Source: Eubacteriaceae bacterium UBA6119
GTDB lineage: Bacteria; Bacillota; Clostridia; Eubacteriales; UBA1433
Assembly (NCBI GenBank): GCA_002423395.1
Contig: DIVZ01000002.1
Location: 20,013 to 84,012, forward strand
Direction: 5' to 3'
DNA: 64,000 nt
Under the pieces are notes generated by a model that had not been told where the DNA came from, did not search any database, and saw only the letters and a program-made list of their open reading frames with translations. Both the position numbers and the translations under genes were made by a program. Below, in pieces: positions 53,503-61,388 of the stretch. Numbering within the stretch: position 1 is the stretch's first letter; each line of letters opens with the position of its first letter.

Positions 53503-54498
53503 ATGAAGCCTAATATTGTGTATTACGAACCTGACGCGTTAAAATACGAGCTCGGCATTAAATTAAGAGAAAAGTTCGCAAACAGCGAGTGGGTAGAAAT
53601 ATATTCCCACAACAACATACCCTTCTTGCGTGAAAAGCAAAACTGCGAGTTTGCAAAAATGAAACAGAACATTGTAGTAGGCGTAAGAAAATCTCACAAG
53701 TATGTAGAAAATCACAAAACATCAGACTTTTTAGTCCCCTACACTTCCTCAGGCTGCAGCGCTATGTGCTTATACTGTTACTTAGTGTGCAATTACAATA
53801 AATGCTCATACCTGCGCTTATTTGTAAACCGCGAGCAGATGATGGCAAAACTTATTAAAACGTCGCTGGGAAGCGATAAAGAGCTTACCTTCGAGATAGG
53901 CAGTAACAGCGACTTGGTGCTTGAAAACACAATAACTGATAACCTCACATGGACTATAGAGCGTTTTTCTAAAATCGAAAAAGGATACATCACGCTTCCC
54001 ACAAAGTTTGATATGGTGGACGGGCTTTTAAATCTTTCCCATAAAGGGCGCGTCATAATACGCATGAGCGTAAACCCCCACGATGTTATAAACAAAATTG
54101 AGCTTGGCACTTCCCCGTTAGGGCGGCGCATTAACGCGATAAACAAACTGGCGGAATCCGATTACAAACTCGGCATATTAATTGCGCCCGTTATACTTGT
54201 GCCTGACTGGGAAGATAAATATAAAATTCTTATAGAAACTCTTGCCGATACGCTTAGCGCAAAAGCGAAGCAGAACATCTTTTTCGAGGTTATTTTCATG
54301 ACGTACAGTTACGTCCACCGTATGATTAACGCTGAGGCATTTCCTAACGCCGTTGAGTTATTTGATAAAACGCTTATGACAGGCAGAGGAAGAGGAAAAT
54401 ATTGTTATAAGCCGCAAGTAAGAGCGCAAGGCGAAGAATATTTGCGGGAACTTTTGGGTAAATATTTTCCCGATAATGAAATTATGTATGTAGTATAA
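53503..54498 (+). CDS. splB: Spore photoproduct lyase (radical SAM)
   Basis: 331 residues, normal for SplB. The cluster motif is CSAMCLYC, with Cys85, Cys89 and Cys92 (Cx3Cx2C, typical of SPL rather than the usual Cx3Cx2C-x-G forms), followed by NKCSYLRLFVNRE. Other SPL landmarks are the start IVYYEPDALKYELG and FEIGSNSDLV. The enzyme repairs the spore photoproduct, a thymine dimer formed by UV in dormant spores, by direct reversal during germination. This supports a spore-forming host. GAGGAG lies 8 nt before the ATG. A terminator-like hairpin follows at 54551. Confidence 0.92.
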   Translation: MKPNIVYYEPDALKYELGIKLREKFANSEWVEIYSHNNIPFLREKQNCEFAKMKQNIVVGVRKSHKYVENHKTSDFLVPYTSSGCSAMCLYCYLVCNYNKCSYLRLFVNREQMMAKLIKTSLGSDKELTFEIGSNSDLVLENTITDNLTWTIERFSKIEKGYITLPTKFDMVDGLLNLSHKGRVIIRMSVNPHDVINKIELGTSPLGRRINAINKLAESDYKLGILIAPVILVPDWEDKYKILIETLADTLSAKAKQNIFFEVIFMTYSYVHRMINAEAFPNAVELFDKTLMTGRGRGKYCYKPQVRAQGEEYLRELLGKYFPDNEIMYVV

Positions 54499-54550
54499 AA
54501 TAATTTCTATATACCCCAAAATTTTATAGCTGAAAGCCGTATTTATTATA

Positions 54551-54592
54551 GAGGGAAATTTACGCAATAAATCAAGCGTATTCCCTTTTTTA
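54551..54592 (+). terminator. Probable terminator after splB
   Basis: GGGAA and TTCCC, extended by TACGC and GCGTA with a small bulge, form a hairpin followed by TTTTTTATTTT, about 55 bases past the splB stop. Confidence 0.65.
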
Positions 54593-54616
54593 TTTTAATA
54601 AAATACGGAGACATAA

Positions 54617-54976
54617 ATGAACATTAGCAACCAATCAGTTATTAAAAATATTAACCTTATAAATGAAATAGAATCAATATCCGAGATTTTAAAAAATCAC
54701 GGATTTACGTTTATGGATTTACATAAATGCTCGCCGAAAACAGAAAAGGACAGATACTGCTGCGCAAAAGCCATAAACCACATTCTAAATGATAAATTAT
54801 TTTTGAATTACGTAAAAACATCTTCTGATATTCCCTGCGACCTATTATGCGAAGTATTGGGTATACCCCGAAAATTTTTTAAAAAATACCGTAAATATAT
54901 AATAGCAGCGATAGAAATCTTTAATGGAGACTATCCTTATTTAACCGGTTATTTAAAATTTATTCAGAAGGTGTGA
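54617..54976 (+). CDS. Sigma-I C-terminal-domain-only protein
   Basis: 119 residues, with GGAG 8 nt before the ATG. The sequence matches only the C-terminal half of SigI-type sigma factors: FTFMDLHKCSPKTEKDR (compare the family's F-x-x-L-x-x-x-SPKHxxTR), then IPCDLLCEVLGIPRKFFKKY and RKYIIAAIEIFNGDYPYL, equivalent to the conserved RKYIIA-x-x-LI-x-GDYxYL. The sigma-2 half that binds core polymerase and the -10 is missing, and the 118 bases upstream cannot encode it. SigI proteins are about 240-250 residues. Six bases downstream lies an RsgI-type anti-sigma gene. It could be a remnant, a decoy for RsgI or a partner for another sigma factor. Confidence 0.75.
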   Translation: MNISNQSVIKNINLINEIESISEILKNHGFTFMDLHKCSPKTEKDRYCCAKAINHILNDKLFLNYVKTSSDIPCDLLCEVLGIPRKFFKKYRKYIIAAIEIFNGDYPYLTGYLKFIQKV

Positions 54977-54982
54977 AAACAA

Positions 54983-55843
54983 ATGAAATCTGTTATTGTC
55001 GATATTAAAAAAAATTCGGCTGCATTCTTGCAAGAAGACGGAGTCGTCGTAAAGAAAAAAGGCGAAAACTATTCTATAGGAGATGTAGTTACAATGAATG
55101 AAAAAACAGCCCCCAAAAGAGGAAAATTAAAATTCGCAACAGTTGCGGCTTTATTTTTAGTGTTAATAGGCGCAGGCACCGTGGCATACGCGAGCCCTTA
55201 CTATTATGTAAGTATGGACGTTAACCCGTCAATAATGCTCAAAGTCAACGCATTTAACAGAGTTATAGGCGTTCAAGCGGTTAATGATGACGCAATTGCT
55301 ATTGTAGAGCAGCTCTCGGTTAAAAACAAGAGTGTAGACGATGCAATATGCAGTACGGTTACCCAGCTTGAGCAGGCAGGTTACATAACTGAAGAAAAAG
55401 GAGAAATAATGCTTACAACAGCATGCGCTAATCAGGCCAACGCCGAAAAACTTGCATTAAGAGTTCAAAGCGCGGCTCAAGGCGAGCTAACAAGAAACCA
55501 GCTTCAAAATCAAGTTTTTACGCAGACATGCGCTAAAGAAATGGTTAAACAGGCCGCACAGTACGGCATTACACCCGGAAAACTTAACATAATTCAAAAT
55601 CTGCTTCACGAGCAAGTCGGCGCTAACGCCAACGAATCTGTTCAGAGTTTAATGAAGAGATATCAGGAGCAGAAAGCTGCAGGCGACTGTGATCAAACAC
55701 AGGATCAGACTCAGGACCAAATTCAAGATCGCACTCAGGCTCAGGACGGCACAGGAGATAACTGCGATGGCACGGGCGATTGCGACGGAACAGGAAGCGA
55801 CAACAGTGCAGGAAACAGCAGTAACGGAAACGGCAATAAATAA
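54983..55843 (+). CDS. rsgI: RsgI-type anti-sigma-I factor
   Basis: 286 residues. The N-terminal RsgI_N domain at about 1-45 (SVIVDIKKNSAAFLQEDG, then GENYSIGDVV) is cytosolic and binds SigI. One membrane helix covers about 50-70. The outer domain begins SPYYYVSMDVNPSIML; the Asn81-Pro82 bond lies in the conserved motif where RsgI proteins are reported to self-cleave. The tail from about 230 is low complexity, first Gln/Asp/Thr repeats, then Gly/Thr/Asp/Asn-rich, with no carbohydrate-binding module. It is encoded six bases after the SigI-C gene, as in sigI-rsgI operons. Confidence 0.87.
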   Translation: MKSVIVDIKKNSAAFLQEDGVVVKKKGENYSIGDVVTMNEKTAPKRGKLKFATVAALFLVLIGAGTVAYASPYYYVSMDVNPSIMLKVNAFNRVIGVQAVNDDAIAIVEQLSVKNKSVDDAICSTVTQLEQAGYITEEKGEIMLTTACANQANAEKLALRVQSAAQGELTRNQLQNQVFTQTCAKEMVKQAAQYGITPGKLNIIQNLLHEQVGANANESVQSLMKRYQEQKAAGDCDQTQDQTQDQIQDRTQAQDGTGDNCDGTGDCDGTGSDNSAGNSSNGNGNK

Positions 55844-55880
55844 CAGCAGAAATAAATAAAACCGCAAGTATAAAAACCCC

Positions 55881-55910
55881 AAAAAAGCAGTCTATAAGGC
55901 TGCTTTTTAC
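55881..55910 (+). terminator. Intrinsic terminator after rsgI
   Basis: AGCAGTC and GGCTGCT pair over 7 bp (one G-U) with a short loop, followed by TTTTACTTG. A near copy lies at 56010. Confidence 0.8.
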
Positions 55911-56009
55911 TTGTTATTATGATAAATAAAATATTTTTTATATTTTGAAGGAATCTTTGTTTATATATAGAATTATAAAAGTAAAGGAAATATTTTGCGG
56001 TAAAAACAA

Positions 56010-56036
56010 AAAAAGCAGTCGTGTGGCTGCTTTTGT
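56010..56036. terminator. Second hairpin terminator downstream of rsgI
   Basis: AGCAGTC and GGCTGCT around GTGT, followed by TTTGTTATT. It has almost the same stem as the hairpin at 55881-55910 and lies before the convergent SEC-C gene end. Confidence 0.65.
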
Positions 56037-56082
56037 TATTTGATTATGTAATTGATTAATAATTAAGGAGAATTTAAAAACA

Positions 56083-57180
56083 TCAATCTATATTTAAATT
56101 TTTAAATAAATTATAGCTTGAGTCAATAATCAAATTCTTTTTAATTAAATTGTAATTATTATCATCAAAATTATAATTAAAAACTTTTGTTAAATTATCT
56201 TTTTCAATATCCGTCAGTTTATCGAAAAATTCAGGATTAATGACAGTGTTTTGAGAATAAGATGGTATTAAATTATTTAATATGCTTATTTGCTGTTTTT
56301 CAGAAGCTTCTAGTAATTGATTTTTAAAGTTTATATAATGTTCAGTATCTTCTTTTAGCCAACTAAATAATACAAATGTTTCATCGTTTTGTGGAAATAA
56401 ATTTAAAAAAATTAATTTTTGCCTTTCAATCGATAATTCATCAATTATTAATTTCGAGCCTAATAAATCATATACTAAAATAAATCCAGTACATACTGCA
56501 ATCTTTGATGAACCTTTAAATTTAATAATAAACGTTTCAATATTAGAATAATCATTTTCCATAATTGATTTATCAAAAATTTCTTTATAATATACTAGAT
56601 CATTTAATCCCAATTCTACTCCTAAATAATTTAAATAAAAATCTATATCTTTTGCTAAACTCGGTTTTGTTTTAAATCTAACTTGATATCCATTTAATTG
56701 TTCAAGTTTTTTATGAAATTCATAAGCGAATGCTTTATAAGCGAATAAGAAATTTTGTTTATCATTACCAATAAAATTTTTGTCTTCAATAGGTTGAAAA
56801 GTTATTTTATCGTGTTTTTCGCAAAATCCAGTAAAAGTAGTAGAATTTTTTTTACCAATTAACTTATAATTAATAAAAAAATCGTTATTATTATTAAAAT
56901 CATAACTAAACATTATTAACATTCCATCTTTAGATAAATTGTTTAAAATTTTATTGTGTTGTATAGAGTGTGCTTTAATTATATTCTCAGAGCATTCATT
57001 TTGATTGGGATGAATGCAATGTTTAAATCTACCTGCTTTAATCATCTTATCTATTTGAGATTTTTTAGTTAAATTTATATTTGTTTCTGGCTCATCTTGT
57101 TTACCCATACAGCAATACTTATATTTTATTCCTGAGCCGCATAAACATTTTTCATTTCTTCCTAGTTCAAATTTTCCCAT
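56083..57180 (-). CDS. SEC-C motif protein of unknown function
   Basis: 365 residues. It opens with a SEC-C zinc motif, CLCGSGIKYKYCC at about 12-24. A second Cys/His cluster follows at about 54-80: HCIHPNQNEC and then IIKAHSIQHNK, a CxHP...C...AHSIQ arrangement recalling treble-clef/HNH-like folds. The rest shows no motif I recognise. The gene is noticeably more AT-rich than its neighbours, with many AAT, AAA and ATT codons, which suggests acquisition by transfer. It stands alone. Proteins of this layout occur in accessory regions, and a nucleic-acid-linked role is only a guess. Confidence 0.75.
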   Translation of the reverse strand: MGKFELGRNEKCLCGSGIKYKYCCMGKQDEPETNINLTKKSQIDKMIKAGRFKHCIHPNQNECSENIIKAHSIQHNKILNNLSKDGMLIMFSYDFNNNNDFFINYKLIGKKNSTTFTGFCEKHDKITFQPIEDKNFIGNDKQNFLFAYKAFAYEFHKKLEQLNGYQVRFKTKPSLAKDIDFYLNYLGVELGLNDLVYYKEIFDKSIMENDYSNIETFIIKFKGSSKIAVCTGFILVYDLLGSKLIIDELSIERQKLIFLNLFPQNDETFVLFSWLKEDTEHYINFKNQLLEASEKQQISILNNLIPSYSQNTVINPEFFDKLTDIEKDNLTKVFNYNFDDNNYNLIKKNLIIDSSYNLFKNLNID

Positions 57181-57460
57181 CTATAACCTCAGTTATATAA
57201 TTTTGTTAATTATATCATTTTTAGTTATATAATTAAATCAGTGATATTTTTTTAACCACCAACAAAAACGACCGGGCAAACCCGGCCATCCAAATTTATA
57301 TAAAGAGGTGGAATTATTAATCCCCTTCTTATCTTTTAATATTGTGTAAAAACACGCTTCTTGAAAAAAACATAAAGTACCCTATCATATTTTTCACGCT
57401 TTCTCAAAACGCATAATGAGTATTATCCCCATGCATATAATGAAAATTATGTAATACACC

Positions 57461-57949
57461 CTATGCCCTGTACTCGTTAAAATATTCAGCCTGTACCACA
57501 AGTATCGGACAATTTGCGTCTGATGCGTATATCGGCGCTACCGAACCCATAAAAAACCGTTTTATATTGCTCTGTCCGCTTTTACCCATTACTATTAAGT
57601 TTATCTCACCGTCATGAGCGGCATGCGATACTGTTTCATACGGCTCTCCGATAGACACTTCAATCTCATACTCAATATCTTCAATATCCGTCTGCATAAG
57701 ATATGCGTTTATTTCCCTCTCTATCTTAAATATAACCATCTCGTCGCTGAGCTTAACGTCTCTGGGCTCTATTATGCTTCCGTCAACGGCCCTCCACAGT
57801 TTGCTGTTGCGTTTGTACCTTGATAAGTCCGACTCTCTAAGCACAACAGCGACTTTGATCGGGCAGTTTTCTTTTTTGGCGATTTGAATGCCTTTTTCCA
57901 AAGCAGTGAAAGAAATGTTAAAACCATCAATTATGACAACAATTTTCAT
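57461..57949 (-). CDS. Universal stress protein (UspA family)
   Basis: 162 residues of the UspA fold, starting KIVVIIDGF with the conserved Asp near residue 8 and ending with the ATP-binding loop VMGKSGQSNIKRFFMGSVA, which fits the G-2x-G-9x-G-S pattern exactly, so an ATP-binding type. The function is general stress adaptation in the family; the specific role is unknown. The 280 bases downstream, before the SEC-C gene, contain only a GC-rich hairpin (CCGGG/CCCGG at 57272-57285) and AT-rich DNA with no gene that I can see. Confidence 0.9.
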   Translation of the reverse strand: MKIVVIIDGFNISFTALEKGIQIAKKENCPIKVAVVLRESDLSRYKRNSKLWRAVDGSIIEPRDVKLSDEMVIFKIEREINAYLMQTDIEDIEYEIEVSIGEPYETVSHAAHDGEINLIVMGKSGQSNIKRFFMGSVAPIYASDANCPILVVQAEYFNEYRA

Positions 57950-58181
57950 AATACCGCCTTCCGTCTTTTAGCTTTTGAATAAAATTAACACATATATATG
58001 AAATAAAACATACTAATTAAGTTAAATAAATGTAAAACCAAACATTCTAAATAAATCCTGCAAACGTTTAACAATGATATTCTTATATTTTTATATGGAC
58101 TTTTCTTAAATATTATTTAAAATTAACATCTGTATGTTACTTTTTATTTAAAATAACATATAAATCGGAGGAAACTTATAA

Positions 58182-58721
58182 ATGAGCGAATTTGCTTATT
58201 ACATAAAACAAAAAGATGAACTTATCTTTTTTATATTCAACCAAAAAATAAACTGCGCGCCGCTTAACTTAATAATGCGCACTCTGACATTCTTAGGCTC
58301 AACTGCGTTTTCCGCGCTGTTCTGCTTTGCTTTGGTATGCTTAAATAAGAAGTTATCTTTAGACGCATTTTATCAGGTAACTTACTCGGTCCTTATCGGG
58401 CAGGTTTTCGTGCATACAATAAAACGCACTTTCGGACGCCCTCGACCGTGCCGCGCTCTTGCCGGAGCTATAGTTAAAAAACTTCCCCCGATAAACAGTT
58501 ACTCTTTCCCCTCGGGGCACACTTGCGCCGCTTTTTGCATGGCGTTTGCGCTCAGCAATATATTCGCGCCGTTATCGTTTGTATTCTTCACACTTGCCGC
58601 GCTTGTAGGCATATCCAGAATATATCTGGGCATGCATTATCCTACAGATGTTATTATCGGCGCGATACTCGGATTTGTATCATTTTTGATTTCAAACGCG
58701 ATTATTTGTGCTATAATATAA
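58182..58721 (+). CDS. PAP2-family membrane phosphatase
   Basis: 179 residues with about five to six membrane segments. All three PAP2 motifs are present: KRTFGRPRP (KX6RP), PSGH in SYSFPSGHTCAAFC, and SRIYLGMHYPTD (SRX5HX3D). Such enzymes remove phosphate from lipid phosphates such as phosphatidate or undecaprenyl diphosphate at the membrane surface. GGAGG lies before the ATG. The next gene encodes a diacylglycerol-type glycosyltransferase 28 bases on, so a role in making diacylglycerol for glycolipids is plausible. Confidence 0.92.
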   Translation: MSEFAYYIKQKDELIFFIFNQKINCAPLNLIMRTLTFLGSTAFSALFCFALVCLNKKLSLDAFYQVTYSVLIGQVFVHTIKRTFGRPRPCRALAGAIVKKLPPINSYSFPSGHTCAAFCMAFALSNIFAPLSFVFFTLAALVGISRIYLGMHYPTDVIIGAILGFVSFLISNAIICAII

Positions 58722-58749
58722 CAAGTAAAAATAAAGCCGGAGAATGTGT

Positions 58750-59817
58750 ATGAAAATACTTATAATTACGGGCACCTTCGGAATGGGGCATATAATCGCC
58801 TCAAACGCAATTAAACAGGAACTGCTGGAAAGCTATCCCGATGCCGATATTCAAATATTGGATTATATCGACGCGCTCTTTCCTTATGTAAGCTCGGCTT
58901 TTTATAAATCTTATAACGCCGTTGTGAAAAATTTTCCAGAATTGTTTAACTTAGCTATCAAAGCTTCAAATAAAATTGACACTGCTCCGCTTAAGCATAT
59001 ATTAAGCAGAAAGTTTAATGAAGTAATTACGGAATTTTCTCCCGACCTTATTATTACAACAACGCCGGTAAGCTCTAAATATTTAACATATTATAAATTG
59101 AAAACTAAGCATATTCCTATGTTTACTTACATAACCGACATTTACTGCCACCGTCAATGGATGTCATCTTCCACAGACGCTTATTTTGTCGGTGCTGAAA
59201 AACTTAAATACTTTTTAATTTCCAAAGGTGTAAGCGAGGAAAACATTTACGTCTCAGGCGTTCCTGTAAGAAAAACATTTGAATCAGATAACGATTATAA
59301 GTGTGCGGATAATGAGATAAAACGCGTTTTAATAATGGGCGGCGGTCTTGGAATGATACCCGGCTCGGATAATTTTTTAAAAAAACTTAATGACTCAGAT
59401 AATATCCTAACAACGGTAATCGCAGGGAAAAACAAAAAACTGCATGATGAAATTAGCGAAAAATATAAAAACATACAAGTGCTGGCATACACGGAAAACG
59501 TATCCGAGTTTATGCATAAAGCTGATGTAATAATTTCAAAACCAGGCGGAATGACTCTGTTTGAGTCGGTATGCTGTATAACCCCTATGTTAGTTATAAA
59601 ACCGGAATTAGTGCATGAAGAGTCAAACGCGCGTTATATTGAAGAAGAAGGCATAGGAAAAGTTATTTGGGATGATACTTGCGATATTTTTGATCAGCTA
59701 AAAGCAATGTTATTTAATGAAGCGGAATACAAAAAAATGCAGTTTAACCTTGTAAAAGTAAAACAGCAGCGAAAATATAACTTAATTAACGAAGCTATAG
59801 CAGATAGAATTTCATAA
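58750..59817 (+). CDS. MGDG-synthase/UgtP-type glycosyltransferase (GT28)
   Basis: 355 residues from the ATG at 58750, since GGAG lies 7 nt upstream and the alternative ATG at 58744 is too close to it. The N-terminal MGDG-synthase domain begins ILIITGTFGMGHIIASNAI (GxGHxxAA-like), with YITDIYCHRQWM in the middle. The C-terminal GT28 domain has IMGGGLGMIPG and SKPGGMTLFES, which bind the nucleotide sugar. Family members add glucose or galactose to diacylglycerol. The PAP2 phosphatase upstream could supply that acceptor. A terminator follows. Confidence 0.9.
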   Translation: MKILIITGTFGMGHIIASNAIKQELLESYPDADIQILDYIDALFPYVSSAFYKSYNAVVKNFPELFNLAIKASNKIDTAPLKHILSRKFNEVITEFSPDLIITTTPVSSKYLTYYKLKTKHIPMFTYITDIYCHRQWMSSSTDAYFVGAEKLKYFLISKGVSEENIYVSGVPVRKTFESDNDYKCADNEIKRVLIMGGGLGMIPGSDNFLKKLNDSDNILTTVIAGKNKKLHDEISEKYKNIQVLAYTENVSEFMHKADVIISKPGGMTLFESVCCITPMLVIKPELVHEESNARYIEEEGIGKVIWDDTCDIFDQLKAMLFNEAEYKKMQFNLVKVKQQRKYNLINEAIADRIS

Positions 59818-59831
59818 TATTAAAGTAATTT

Positions 59832-59857
59832 AAAGGGGATGATTTCATCCCCTTTTT
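59832..59857. terminator. Bidirectional terminator between convergent genes
   Basis: AAGGGGATGA and the complementary CATCCCCTT pair over about 9 bp with a short loop; T runs lie on both sides. It separates the glycosyltransferase gene from the convergent HxlR gene. Confidence 0.82.
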
Positions 59858-59861
59858 AATT

Positions 59862-60221
59862 TTAAAGTTTAAAGAGTTGAAGGTTTTCGAGCCCCCACTT
59901 CTTCAATTGTGATAAAATAGGCAAAACGCTTCTTCCTTTTTCAGTTAAACTGTATTCAACACGTACGGGTATTTCTGGATATTGTACTCTAATTACCATA
60001 TCAGACGCCTCAAGTTCTTTTAATGAGCTTGCCAGCATTGTATTGGTAATTCCGGCAACCATACGGCTTAATTCATTATAACGTATCTGCTCATATTGGC
60101 TCAAAACGCATAGAATCGGTATCTTCCATTTCCCGCCAATTACTTTTAAAACTTCAGTTTGAGGGCATACATCTCTGCATGGACAGCTAATTTTTTTATC
60201 GCTATATTTTGTTTCTTTCAT
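59862..60221 (-). CDS. HxlR-family transcriptional regulator
   Basis: 119 residues, a winged-helix protein with the HxlR signature CPQTEVLKVIGGKWKIPIL and the wing region RVEYSLTEKGRSVLPIL. Four N-terminal Cys residues (SCPCRDVCP, with the last being the classic HxlR Cys) could act as a redox or electrophile sensor. It is divergent from a flavodoxin-like reductase gene, the usual target of such regulators. Confidence 0.92.
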   Translation of the reverse strand: MKETKYSDKKISCPCRDVCPQTEVLKVIGGKWKIPILCVLSQYEQIRYNELSRMVAGITNTMLASSLKELEASDMVIRVQYPEIPVRVEYSLTEKGRSVLPILSQLKKWGLENLQLFKL

Positions 60222-60260
60222 AATCTGCTTTACCTTACCTGCTAAGTTTATATTGCGTAC

Positions 60261-60297
60261 TTGATTTAATTTACATTATTAGTATAATTATTATACT
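60261..60297 (+). promoter_or_regulatory. Flavodoxin-gene promoter with overlapping inverted repeat
   Basis: TTGATT at 60261 and TATAAT at 60283 are separated by 16 bases. A perfect inverted repeat AGTATAA-TTA-TTATACT at 60281-60297 covers the -10. It lies between the divergent HxlR and flavodoxin genes and is the best candidate operator for HxlR. Confidence 0.6.
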
Positions 60298-60343
60298 TTA
60301 AAAATCAAGCTCTTAGATGTAAAAAAATTAGGAGGATTATATT

Positions 60344-60835
60344 ATGAAAATGTCCGTTTTATATTTCAGCAAATCGGGTTGTACAAAAGAAATGGCAGAA
60401 ACTATTGTAAAAGGCATGGAAAGCATTAACGGCGTAGAAGCCAAAGTAATGTCTATATCCGAAATTGATGATGAATTTGTTAAAGAAAGCATGTGTGTAG
60501 TCATTGGAACACCGACTTACTACACCAATTTGGCAGCAGAAGTAAAAATGTGGCTCGATACGCAAAGCGGTAAATACGCCCTTGCAGGCAAATTAGGCGG
60601 CGCTTTTGCAACCGCAAATTTTGTACATGGCGGCGCTCACAATGCCATTCAAAACATTCTTACACATCTTACTTTTATGGGAATGCTCATTTATTCCGGC
60701 GGTAACGCCTGCGGTAAGCCCCCCATTCATATCGGACCGGTTGCTGTTTCCGCCCAAAGAGATGAATACAAACCTGTGTTTGAAATTTACGGACAGCGCA
60801 TGGCAAAAAAGGCAACAGAATTATTTAACAAATAA
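60344..60835 (+). CDS. Flavodoxin-family NAD(P)H-quinone/FMN reductase (WrbA-like)
   Basis: 163 residues with AGGAGG 8 nt before the ATG. A flavodoxin fold starts SVLYFSKSGCTKEMAETI, the FMN phosphate-binding loop, and includes IGTPTYYTNLAAEVKMWLD and ATANFVHGGAH, typical of WrbA-like reductases. It probably reduces quinones or electrophiles in a two-electron step. Divergent from HxlR, which suggests induction by quinones or oxidants. The start context of the FMN loop, Ser-Lys-Ser-Gly-Cys-Thr, has a Cys where many have Asn. Confidence 0.88.
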   Translation: MKMSVLYFSKSGCTKEMAETIVKGMESINGVEAKVMSISEIDDEFVKESMCVVIGTPTYYTNLAAEVKMWLDTQSGKYALAGKLGGAFATANFVHGGAHNAIQNILTHLTFMGMLIYSGGNACGKPPIHIGPVAVSAQRDEYKPVFEIYGQRMAKKATELFNK

Positions 60836-60845
60836 TAGGCAGTTT

Positions 60846-60872
60846 AAAGGGGACAGTTTCGTCCCCTTTTTT
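60846..60872. terminator. Terminator after the flavodoxin gene
   Basis: AAAGGGGAC and the complementary GTCCCCTTT pair around AGTTTC and are followed by TTTTTTATTT. Confidence 0.82.
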
Positions 60873-60885
60873 TATTTATTTTTAT

Positions 60886-61278
60886 TTAGTTTGCATAATT
60901 TTTACTTATTATTATTCTCTTTTTGCTTATCTCATCTTCTATTAACGATTTTGAAATTTCCATTGCCTTTATTAAATTTTCAAAACGCAGATAGTCAGAA
61001 CTTCCCTTTTCAAATTTAATACGCGCTTTTTCACATTTGCTTATAATTGAACATATCGGTTTTAATGCTTTTACTAACTCTTCATTGTTATATATATCAG
61101 TAATATCTTCATTATTTATTAATGATTTTGAAATAATCAAAGCTTTTATCCTGTTTTTAAGGAGCGTATGCGCAGGCGTTCCTGGCGCTAATTTGCTCTG
61201 CGCTTTTTCACATCTGCTTATAACAAAAGATACTGTTATAAGCGCATCGCCTATTTCTTTTTTTGTATATTTGCTCAT
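60886..61278 (-). CDS. Hypothetical helical protein with internal duplication
   Basis: 130 residues from the ATG at 61278, with GGGTGAG just upstream; a GTG at 61287 is possible. The protein has no signal peptide or membrane segment. It consists of two similar helical halves: ALITVSFVISRCEKAQSKL, then RIKALIISKSLINNE in the first, and ALKPICSIISKCEKARIKF, then LIKAMEISKSLIEDE in the second. Each half has one Cys in the motif I-S-x-C-E-K-A. I do not recognise a family. A four-helix bundle made by gene duplication is the likely fold. Confidence 0.65.
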   Translation of the reverse strand: MSKYTKKEIGDALITVSFVISRCEKAQSKLAPGTPAHTLLKNRIKALIISKSLINNEDITDIYNNEELVKALKPICSIISKCEKARIKFEKGSSDYLRFENLIKAMEISKSLIEDEISKKRIIISKNYAN

Positions 61279-61310
61279 AGTACTCACCCTATTCTTATTT
61301 TACCATATAT

Positions 61311-61347
61311 AAAAAGAAGCTGATTACTTTAGTAATTAACTTCTTTA
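61311..61347 (-). terminator. Probable terminator after the DUF4097 gene
   Basis: On the minus strand the arms around GAAGTTAATTACT and AGTAATCAGCTTC pair with one mismatch and are followed by TTTTTAT. It lies 42 bases past the DUF4097 stop. Confidence 0.65.
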
Positions 61348-61388
61348 ATATTCTTGTATTTATTATTTATAAATATAGCAAAGTGTGA

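Noticed and set aside
57181..57460. Possible small RNA or gene around the CCGGG/CCCGG hairpin
   Set aside because: The hairpin is short with no U tract or promoter that I can support, and all frames are rich in stops.
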